From JBCCRH01 sp039208045 (GTDB taxonomy: Bacteria; Bacteroidota; Bacteroidia; Chitinophagales; Saprospiraceae): DNA of 11,973 nucleotides. Position 1 is the first letter of the stretch. Each line of letters starts with the position of its first letter. The notes under the pieces are model-generated. The model was not told the DNA's origin, made no database searches, and was given only the letters and a program-made list of their open reading frames with translations. Below, piece by piece: positions 5,112 to 11,973 of this stretch. A program made the position numbers and the translations under genes. The stretch is taken from contig JBCCRH010000158.1 in NCBI GenBank assembly GCA_039208045.1, positions 1-11,973 on the forward strand. The letters are read 5' to 3'.

Positions 5112-7759
5112 TCGCTTGGGAGAATTTGGAGGTTTTGGAGGCGCTCATAGATGACTTCGGGCCGCAAATCCCAGGTTTTCAGCAAGCCACTTCTCGTTAG
5201 GCATACCACGGCGCTTATGTCAGGGGCAACGACTACTTGTGCTAGTTCTTCACCGTAGGGCATATGCATACTGCGTACCAGCTCGCCCTGCGCATTCCAG
5301 ATATTGATTTGTCCGGCTTCCGCAAAGCCTAATAGATGTCGACCACCGTCAAAGGGAAGCAACTGGATCCACCGACTGCTAAATTGCCCTTCTGGAATGA
5401 TAGTCGATAGGTCTTCTTCCGAAGAGTCATTTATTTTTAGAAATCGAATCTGCCCATCTTTGGCAAGCACTAGATGCTGATCGGCGAGGCTGTACAGCTG
5501 TTCTACGCTTCCGCTGAAAGAGGGGTTCCTCCATTTCTTTTCCGTTCCGGTCGTTAAGTCTATTCTGCTGAATACTCCACGCGCTCCGCCAAGCCAAAGC
5601 GTTTGCTCCGTATCCGAAAAGTGGACTGTTGAAATATTCTCAATGGCATCAGCAGATATAGCGATCGGCTGAAGGGTTTTGCCATCGAATACGTCCAACG
5701 GACCATTCTTGACTTGCCCAGCAAAGGCATAAAGGCCAGGCGCGATAAAAATGCTTGCGTATTCCGTTTCAGTAGGCACTTGTTCGAGCTCAAAATCTGG
5801 CCCTGTTGCAGATAAGAGCCAAAGTTTTCTTCCCATCGTCAGGAGCGCAGCATGTGCTTCGCCCGGCAGCTGTACCCATTGCGCGATTTCCTCCCCCACA
5901 CTTCCAATCTTGCGAAGCTTCTTAGACGCTCCATTTTGGCTCGACCACAGCTCTAACTCGCCATTTGCGTAAGCGATAACAAAGGTATTTGCCGCTGCCC
6001 CATTGCCAATGGCAATAATGGGTGCAGCTAGGCTGTCACGCTCCAGCACTTTTTGCGTAAGCGGATCGAATAGGAAGCGCTGGTTTTGGTTGTATACCTG
6101 CACAGATGGAATGGCCTTTGAGGTATCTGCTTGGAATTGTAAGTAGAATAAGGACGCTGCAAAACGAAATTCTGGATGCAAGGCGCTGGCAGAAGGCAAT
6201 AACCAATTGTAGAGATGCCCAGAGTGGTGCATAGTACTGATTAGCGGGCCATTGTCGTGGATAGCAACTTGCTCAATATTTGATTCAGGCCCTGATAATT
6301 GAATCACCTGCTCTCCATAAACGGTATAGATATTTAGGACATTCTCTGCGGTTTGAACCGCAAATAGATCGTCTCCTATAGGTATAATTTGCTCCACTTT
6401 GACGCCTTTGGTAGGAATCAAGCTGGAAGGTTGTGTAGGGCGTATCCTTCTAGAATAAAAGGCTTCAAAGTTCCAAATCTTGATCACTTCGTCGGTCACA
6501 GAAAGGAGGCATCTGCCATTTTGCAGAAACTTTAGGTGGTTTACCCGATCAAAGAAATCATTATCTCGAACGATCTCATAGTCGGGAAAGCTGTAAATAG
6601 TACGCCGCTGGGCATACACCAGACTATTTAGTTTGGTGGAAAAGGTGATGGCTGTAATGCTTCCTCGATCCGCCGAAATGGGTTTTTCATCCAACTCCAA
6701 ATCGGGCGTGTCCATACGATAGACCAGTAGCGAATCGGCGTCTTTTGCCCGGATGTGTGTAAAAAACAACTGGCCATCGTCTGAAAATTGCGCATCTACT
6801 ACAGCCCCTTCAGACTGCTTCAGCACACCACGGTAAGTCCCAGTAGAATCCCAAACTTCTATCGTTTGATCTTTTGTAATGGTAGCTTGATGCCCCCCCT
6901 TTGGCCCCATAATGACTCGATCAATGGCTCCATATTTGCTTTCTAAGGTGCGTGCTTTCTCTTCCTCTAAAAAAACTAGGCGGAGCTGATTCGTGGCGGT
7001 GGATGGATACAAGGCTAGGCGGTCTCCTGCTTTCGCAAATACCGCTTTCGCGTAATCGCCTTTAAGTTCTTGATTGCTTACCAGCAACTTACCAGCAGCA
7101 TTTCTAACGATTATAGTTCCGTCCGCATAAGCAGCTTGTTGCATGCCCTTTGGATCATATTGAATGGCTAAGATGTTGCTAGTAGTAGAATCCACCAGCT
7201 GATAAAAGGGGTTAACGTAAGAACCTACCCCTTGTAAATAAGCATCGAAGAAGACTTCTTGAAATTGAGGCTGGCCAAAATAGGCGTCGAGTCGATCTGG
7301 ATATTGCAGCGCCGTTTGTAAACTTTTAGTGGCATCCGCCTCCAATTCGTAAAGAACTGTTGTACCAAACAGCACAGAATTATACTGGTTTTTTTCGCTA
7401 CTCAGCTTAAGTTCTATCCCGCGCTGCTTTAAGTTGACCGAAGTAACACTAGCGATCAAAAAAGCGATCGTTAGAACTACAATCGCACTCAGTGCGAGTA
7501 TCCAATTCCTGCGGCGCTTGCGCCGCAAGTGGCGCCTGCTTCTGTGGATGAATAGCGCTTCTTCCTCACTAATGTTAAGCTCGTCCCAGAAGGGCCTAAG
7601 CTCCTCTAAGTCGGCCTCGGTAAGGAGCACCTTTTTTTCTTGATAGCGAACAAAAGCCCGATCCAGAAAAGCATCTGCTTTTCTACGTGCCTTAGCATCG
7701 AAGGATGCTTTTTCAAAGATTTGCTTGGCAATCGAATCGTGCGAAAGTTCGTATTTCAT
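5108..7759 (-). CDS. Membrane-anchored WD40-like propeller protein with nSTAND-type LSHD N-terminal module
   Basis: An 883-residue protein of unknown function. Residues 1-80 (YELSHDSIAKQIFEKAS, then a charged helical stretch with VLLTEADLEELRPFWDELN) match from memory the segment that follows the NTPase and winged helix in Bacteroidota nSTAND proteins. A very basic patch RRHLRRKRRR (75-84) precedes one membrane helix at about 86-108. By the positive-inside rule the short N-terminus is cytoplasmic and the rest periplasmic. From about 190 to 870 there are degenerate propeller blades with WD-type ends: EVWD (301-304), IKIWN (426-430), LELW, INIWN and LKTWD (860-864). No P-loop is present. The ATG at 7759 lies 8 nt after the stop of the upstream secreted-protein gene, and the gene overlaps queG by 4 nt. 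It may be a scaffold or sensor acting with an NTPase encoded elsewhere, or the remnant of a larger fusion. The function is not established. Confidence 0.85.
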   Translation of the reverse strand: MKYELSHDSIAKQIFEKASFDAKARRKADAFLDRAFVRYQEKKVLLTEADLEELRPFWDELNISEEEALFIHRSRRHLRRKRRRNWILALSAIVVLTIAFLIASVTSVNLKQRGIELKLSSEKNQYNSVLFGTTVLYELEADATKSLQTALQYPDRLDAYFGQPQFQEVFFDAYLQGVGSYVNPFYQLVDSTTSNILAIQYDPKGMQQAAYADGTIIVRNAAGKLLVSNQELKGDYAKAVFAKAGDRLALYPSTATNQLRLVFLEEEKARTLESKYGAIDRVIMGPKGGHQATITKDQTIEVWDSTGTYRGVLKQSEGAVVDAQFSDDGQLFFTHIRAKDADSLLVYRMDTPDLELDEKPISADRGSITAITFSTKLNSLVYAQRRTIYSFPDYEIVRDNDFFDRVNHLKFLQNGRCLLSVTDEVIKIWNFEAFYSRRIRPTQPSSLIPTKGVKVEQIIPIGDDLFAVQTAENVLNIYTVYGEQVIQLSGPESNIEQVAIHDNGPLISTMHHSGHLYNWLLPSASALHPEFRFAASLFYLQFQADTSKAIPSVQVYNQNQRFLFDPLTQKVLERDSLAAPIIAIGNGAAANTFVIAYANGELELWSSQNGASKKLRKIGSVGEEIAQWVQLPGEAHAALLTMGRKLWLLSATGPDFELEQVPTETEYASIFIAPGLYAFAGQVKNGPLDVFDGKTLQPIAISADAIENISTVHFSDTEQTLWLGGARGVFSRIDLTTGTEKKWRNPSFSGSVEQLYSLADQHLVLAKDGQIRFLKINDSSEEDLSTIIPEGQFSSRWIQLLPFDGGRHLLGFAEAGQINIWNAQGELVRSMHMPYGEELAQVVVAPDISAVVCLTRSGLLKTWDLRPEVIYERLQNLQILPSD

Positions 7760-7767
7760 ATGCTGAA

Positions 7768-9885
7768 TTAACGGACAATTAGTACCGACCCAGATTGTTC
7801 CTTATCGCCATGCGTCAGTCGGTAGTAGTACAATCCAGGTTCTAGCTGTTGCACATCTAGCTGTTCTCTAAAGATTTGGCTGGCGGAGGTTTCCCACTCC
7901 AATTTATACATCGGTTGCCCGATGGTATTGAAAAATTCTACTTTTACTTGCTCTCCACCAGCTTCATTGATGACTAAGTTAAACAATCCATTGGAAGGAT
8001 TGGGAAAAATCGTATAATCTCTTAGCCCAGAGTAGTCAATATACACAATATTAGAGTAGCTATAATCGCCTGCACTATTGAGGATTTTGAGGCGGTAGTA
8101 CTGCCCTCCTTTTTGTGGATCAGTATCTGCAAAGCTGTACGACTGTGGTGCCATCGACTGGCCTGCACCTGCTACCTCACCGATGGGCAAAAAACGAAAA
8201 TTGGGCGTGCGCTCGACAATAAATTGCGCTACATCTTGCTCTTGCTCTGTCGACCAATCCAGTATAATTTCATCGTCATCGATACGCGCACTCAGCTCCA
8301 CGAACTCCACAAAAGGCTCCCCGCAATATGGGAATATCTCGCGCTCATCCACAGTGGAAAGTCCTTCCGGATCAGTAACTGTTAAGCGAATGCGATACCA
8401 ATAGGTTTCTAACAGACATCCCAGCGGTTCCAATATGGCGTCCGAGCGTTGGGCCAGCTTAGGCTCTTCAGGGTGGTAGTGATTGTTGTGATGCAGAAAA
8501 GTTTCCCACTCAAATGTCAGTGACGATAGCTCATGCTCTACATCTGATACTTCAGCCTCTAAAGGCAAATAGTTGACGCCTTCGATGGAATAGGTACTTC
8601 CATTTTCAAAACTAGTAATCTCTACCTTTGGAGGTGTATTATTCAACGAAATCAGGATAGAGGATTCGTCGGATAGGCCTAAGGAATCCGTCACAGTTAA
8701 GCTTACAGTATACGATTGTGGATTGTTGGAACCTGCCACAAAGGTATGGGTTGGGTTTTGCAGTGTACTGCTCATCCCATCTCCAAAATCCCAGGTATAC
8801 GTCAAGCTACCTCCATCCGGATCAAAGGCTTCGGTGCCATCAAACTGCACCGTCAATGGGCCTACGCCATAATATTTATCTGCTTTCGCAATAGATTCCG
8901 GTCGGGGATTGCCCCCATAGCTGATGCGGTGCACTTCATTCTCATACACATTACACCAGTACAGCGCTCCATCGCTGGGGTTGTAAGCAATATGTACTAC
9001 TCCTTTATCATCCCAAGTGGCAAAGGAATCGACTTGCACCAACTGGAAGTCTTCTTCGAAGTGGAAGACTCGAATCCACCCACTCAAATCCGCATGAAAA
9101 TAGGCGCCGTGATACTCTTCTGGAAAGGGCCCATCTTCGTAAAAGAACCCGGGCATACTCGTAAAGCCAGCGAAATTAGTCCCCTTCACTTCCGACTCTT
9201 GGGTTCCCATCAGTACTTCCTTCAAATTTCCCGATTCGCTATCATAGCCCGGCTGGGCCACGCGCGGCGGCTGATTCCATAACAGCCCACTCCAGGTAAC
9301 CGCTGGGGGCGTGTGTAAAAAGGTAGCAATATCCTCCGCAACCGGCCCAGGGTTACCGCATGGTTGCTTAAACGCCTCTTGCTCGATATTATTCAACTGC
9401 TTAATCAAATCCTGAAAATTATAACCCGCACTGTTGCAGTTGGGTGCCTCATAAGGCATATACTCGTTGGCCGTCCAAGCACCTGCAAAACCCCAGTGAT
9501 AGCCCACCCCTTCAAATATGGGCCAGCCGAAATTAAGCCCTCCGGTACGCGCAATGTTCATTTCCTCCCATGCAGCCCCACCTACATCACCAATGATGAG
9601 GGTACCCGGATCGCCATCTTCTGGATTGTGGCTCCCTGTATTGGGTACATGAATAAAACGATAGGGATTGCGAAACCCAAGCGCCCAAACTTTCGAGCGG
9701 GGCGCACCAGGCCGAGTGGCATCATAAAACGGATTGCTAGACAATCCTAAGCCCGTTTCCGGATCAATCCGTATGATCGTTCCACATAGGTTATCAATTT
9801 GTTGTGACTTGAACGCCCCCACATTATCTTCAGCACGGATAATCCCCTCATTGAGTGCTTGTTCCCAGCTACTTCTTGCCGAGAA
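7768..9885 (-). pseudogene. Secreted glucose/sorbosone dehydrogenase-like protein with PKD and T9SS sorting domains, 5' end missing
   Basis: The open frame reaches a TTG at 9912, but the protein has no genuine N-terminus, and an in-frame TAA lies two codons upstream. Recognisable homology begins near SSWEQALNEGIIR (from about 9873). The rest is the C-terminal half of a glucose/sorbosone dehydrogenase propeller, a PQQ-type aldose dehydrogenase family (DNLCGTIIRIDPETG, SKVWALGFRNPYRF, EEMNIARTGGLNFGWP). It is followed by a PKD domain (about residues 345-424, YTWDFGDG), an Ig-like module with LHHNNHYHPE (about 428-530), a fibronectin-like segment (about 535-625) and a type IX secretion sorting domain (634-714, starting FPNPSNGLFNL). 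The catalytic N-terminal half and the signal peptide are missing because the sequence changes to retroelement DNA. The last native codon is uncertain within about 9873-9911. In its own genome the intact gene would encode a cell-surface or secreted enzyme and head the leftward operon. Confidence 0.88.
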
Positions 9886-9904
9886 AGGTAATGCCAGGCT
9901 CAAC

Positions 9905-10229
9905 AAACCCAAGCATTACTCAGTGGAGCGATACCGATTCCTTGACCGCAGGCAGAACTCCTCGGAGTCGGTAGCACTTTTCCACGGTGCACTCACCGAA
10001 TTTTCAAAGACTTGTGGTTGGGAAACCATTCCCAATGGACAAGTGGGAACCACCCTTATCAAGGAGCGCTTAATCCATGGCCTGCGAAGTGTAGAAATAC
10101 GAGATAAGCATCTGGCTGCCACTGGATCGGCGGAAGAAGTTATAAAGACCGCACTTGAGTTTGACAAAAATCAGGCACAGCTAAAAATTTTCAAATCAAA
10201 GAGAGCGGCAGGGAGCAGCGTTGTCCAGC
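9905..10229 (+). pseudogene. gag: Retrotransposon gag capsid-like fragment
   Basis: Read in the frame beginning AAC at 9905, the translation KHYSVERYRFLDRRQ, then ESVALFHGALTEFSKTCGW, then LIKERLIHGLRSVEIRDKHL follows the Retrotrans_gag pattern. That pattern is an aromatic residue and arginine helix, an ES..F...L..L...C helix, and an I(R/K)(D/E)R(L/I)..G segment with later RD..L. This is capsid-forming polyprotein sequence. The N-terminal half is absent, cut off at the bacterial junction. The frame remains open to 10339, but after about 10200 the sensible protein continues one base further on (frame of 10230), so a one-base insertion lies at roughly 10185-10240. The longer open frame that begins at 9734 crosses the junction and is not a real protein. 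Confidence 0.8.
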
Positions 10230-11153
10230 GACACACTCAAGGAGATAAAGACGGAGGGAGTATTCAAGACGAGAGATGGAGGAAAAAGAGACCGGCGGTC
10301 TCACAAGGACCACAAAACATGCTTTTATTGAGGCGATGAATTTGATGCTACCCACAAGTCGGTGTGTAAAGCAAAAGACGCGACATGCAGAGGATGCGGC
10401 AAAGTGGGACACTTCGAAGCGTATTGCAGAGCCAAAAAGAAGGCGGGGAGAGGAAAGAATGACTATAGAAAAAAGTACAACAAACTGAAGAAAAGAGTCA
10501 GAAAAACCATGGAGTTATGCCCCGATGGAGAATCAGAAACTGACGAGACTTGCTCAGAGGCATCAGATAGTAAGCCAGTCCAAGATTCAAGCGAACCAGA
10601 CACCGACGTGGCTCAGAGTTCTGAGAGACTCCGCAGAGTCACCGGTCTTTTCAGGGTAAGATATGCAAGAGTCAGAAGAGCCGAAGCAAAGGGGGTGAAG
10701 ACCAAGAACTACAGCATGAAGGTGAAACTTAATGGCAAGTCAATCAGACTGCTGATAGACACTGGAAGCCCCATATCCATCATATCAAGGAAGTTATTCA
10801 AGCAGTTATTTGGAGACAAAGAAGTGACCAAAGAGAGCAGCCGTAAATTTGCGGATTTCAACAGCAATGAGATACCCATGTGGGGTGATATCCAGACAGA
10901 GGTGTCAACCAATGGCTGGAACGCGCGGGACTTAGAACTGTGGATATCGGCTGACGAAGAAGAGAAGGGAGTCATCGGACTAAGCTGGCTCAGACATCTG
11001 GGAGTGAGTCTAAGACAGAAAAAACAGAAGGTTAGATATGCTGACGATAAGAGCTCCAAAAAGTGTATCAGATATCTGAACCCAGTTAATCATGAGGAAA
11101 GAGCTAAATATATTGAATCCCTGCTCGAAAAATTTAAAAAAATTATTCACTGA
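10230..11153 (+). pseudogene. Retrotransposon nucleocapsid zinc knuckles and aspartic protease
   Basis: In this frame the sequence reads DTLKEIKTEGVFKTRD and then TCFY-stop-GDEFDATHKSVC. The TGA at 10329-10331 replaces the second cysteine of the first zinc knuckle. The second knuckle is intact: CRGCGKVGHFEAYC at about 10386-10427 (C-x2-C-x4-H-x4-C), followed by a lysine/arginine-rich stretch that would bind RNA. After an acidic linker comes a retropepsin-like protease: VKLNGKSIRLLIDTGSP with the catalytic DTG at 10758-10766, and the C-terminal GVIGLSWLRHLGVSL. The frame then passes into the linker before RT (YIESLLEKFKK) and stops at 11151-11153 because of a frameshift at a run of seven A (11136-11142). 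The GTG at 10362 is not a natural start. Confidence 0.88.
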
Positions 11154-11463
11154 AGAGGGGAAAGTAAATAATTATGAACTTAAACTGAAGCTCAAACCTG
11201 ATTTCCAACCTATACAACAGAAGGGTAGGAGGGTGGCGGTGCACCTCCAGGACAAAGTTGATGAAGAAATGTCCAGATTAGAAAGCATTGGGCACGTGGA
11301 GAGGGTGTACGATATTGACCAGGAATCAATCGTGTCCCCAGAATGCATCACCACCAAGAAGGATGGGTCAGTCAAGATCACCATGGACTCCAGAGCCCTG
11401 AATGATAATTGCATCAAAAGTAAGCATCAAATGCCTTCTATAGACTCCATCTTAGACAAAATT
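11143..11463 (+). pseudogene. pol: Retrotransposon reverse transcriptase, N-terminal fragment
   Basis: Dropping one A from the 11136-11142 run joins the protease frame to LFTEEGKVNNYELKLKLKPD, then QQKGRRVAVHLQDKVDEEM, SIGHVERVYD, and the RT signature SPECITTKKDGSVKITMDSR, then ALND, KHQMPSIDSILDKIA. This is the fingers region (RT blocks 1-2) of Ty3/gypsy RT. Similarity ends at about 11463. The following residues LLLAKPRKASQARQASAASK up to the stop at 11550 do not resemble the expected palm sequence, and the catalytic YXDD is absent. The fragment is therefore inactive. Confidence 0.85.
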
Positions 11464-11973
11464 GCTTTACTACTAGCCAAGCCTAGAAAAGCGAGTCAAG
11501 CGAGACAAGCCTCCGCCGCCTCTAAGTCAGGTATCAGTCGAAAATCCTAGTATCAGAACTTCGTCTAGAATTAGCAAACCAGTCTATAAGATGAGGCTAT
11601 ATCCTATACTAATAAAATCCCTAAACTTAAATATATTAAACAGGCCAAGATACAGATTGAACCCACCAGACCCTTGATTTCTCCTATCCAAACCCCATCA
11701 TTAGATTCCAAGGAAATGGAAGATTTTATCCAAGATGTCCAACTTAGTCCAGAAATGAAAGAAATCGCCAGAGAGTTGGTTGAGTATTTCAATAACCATT
11801 GTGTTTTGCAGACTGAATCAGGCACCCAGCTGTTATCCTCTGGTACAGCACCAGATGATATCTCACCTGAAGACCTCGAGGCATTGGAGCAGCCACTGGA
11901 AGAGAGTCTGAGAAAAAAGACCTGGAGCCGCACCACTGATAGGGAGCATCCTATATCGCAGACTCTTTCTGAA
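11464..11973 (+). other. Unrecognised sequence downstream of the RT fragment, with an open frame leaving the window
   Basis: The RT frame continues to a stop at 11550 with a Ser/Ala/Arg/Lys-rich tail. In another plus frame VENPSIRTSSRISKPVYKMR (about 11531-11590) has a basic character reminiscent of a retroelement polyprotein end, but this is only an impression. From 11590 to the window end a plus frame stays open for 128 codons after a TAA at 11587; its first ATG is at 11716. It is hydrophilic and acidic (EMEDFIQDVQLSPEMKEIAR, EDLEALEQPLEE) with no domain I recognise. The base composition resembles the retroelement more than the bacterial genes. It may be another part of a rearranged element or host DNA. 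Confidence 0.35.

Larger units (their letters stand above)
9905..11463 (+). mobile_element. Degenerate Ty3/gypsy-type LTR retrotransposon fragment (gag, zinc knuckles, protease, partial RT)
   Basis: The plus strand carries, in the order expected for Ty3/gypsy elements, a gag capsid-like segment, two CCHC knuckles, an aspartic protease and the start of a reverse transcriptase. The reading frame changes at least twice and one knuckle cysteine is a TGA. No LTR, primer-binding site, RNase H or integrase is seen. The left limit is set by the loss of bacterial coding sequence near 9905, the right limit by the loss of RT similarity near 11463. Such elements belong to eukaryotic genomes, and the RT and protease style reminds me of animal elements of the K02A2.6-like kind. 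Their presence beside Bacteroidota genes suggests a chimeric contig. Confidence 0.85.

Noticed and set aside
8716..9282. Long plus-strand open frame antisense to the dehydrogenase-like gene
   Set aside because: The minus strand has clear family motifs throughout. This is a shadow frame, as are those at 4317-4583 and 9364-9750.
9880..9912. MGLLSLALPFSA as a genuine signal peptide of the dehydrogenase-like protein
   Set aside because: It is short, starts at a TTG two codons after an in-frame stop, and precedes the middle of the enzyme domain. The resemblance is most likely chance at the junction.
9734..10339. Continuous 201-codon plus-strand frame joining bacterial and gag sequence
   Set aside because: Its first 57 codons are antisense to the dehydrogenase gene and only the rest is gag-like, so the frame is an accident of the junction.
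1..11973. tRNA, rRNA or other structured RNA genes
   Set aside because: No cloverleaf or rRNA-like segment was recognised by eye on either strand. A covariance-model scan would be decisive.

Overview
Most of the window (1 to about 9,900) is ordinary bacterial DNA, very probably from the phylum Bacteroidota and perhaps a Saprospiraceae/Lewinella-like marine lineage. The evidence is a type IX secretion C-terminal sorting domain, a lipoprotein di-haem peroxidase with a cysteine-bearing tail typical of that phylum, a Bacteroidota-type IS200-like transposase, and the absence of Shine-Dalgarno sequences. The last 2 kb (about 9,905 to 11,973) reads like eukaryotic DNA. It carries a broken Ty3/gypsy-type LTR-retrotransposon gag-pol, so the contig looks chimeric or records a very unusual insertion.

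Layout. 1-890 (minus): N-terminal part of methionine synthase MetH, running off the left edge. 891-1181: divergent intergenic region. 1182-2516 (plus): outer-membrane-type lipoprotein di-haem cytochrome c peroxidase (CCP/MauG family). 2517-4145: a structured repeat region. It has a hairpin-rich left flank, then three copies (A, B, C) of a roughly 260-bp unit, each carrying up to four small hairpins. A single IS200/RAYT-like HUH transposase gene (3023-3487) sits between copies A and B. 9912-4146 (minus): three closely packed genes read leftwards. They are a truncated glucose/sorbosone dehydrogenase-PKD-T9SS secreted protein, then 8 nt later a membrane-anchored beta-propeller protein that begins with the LSHD tail module of nSTAND NTPases, then queG (epoxyqueuosine reductase), whose TTG start overlaps the preceding stop codon.

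The retroelement shows, in order, a gag capsid-like segment, two CCHC zinc knuckles (the first broken by an in-frame TGA), an aspartic protease with a DTG motif, and the first part of a reverse transcriptase that stops matching near 11,463, before the catalytic YXDD. At least two frameshifts and one nonsense codon mean it is dead or carries sequence errors. No LTR is visible.

The most interesting native system is the repeat array around the HUH transposase. Its stems are conserved in position, one by a compensatory base-pair change and one by complete replacement, which is what a REP/RAYT-like element acting on hairpins would leave. The stand-alone LSHD-TM-propeller protein, an effector half of an nSTAND protein without its NTPase, is the second point worth following. 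The bacterial-to-retroelement junction must be treated first as a possible assembly artefact.
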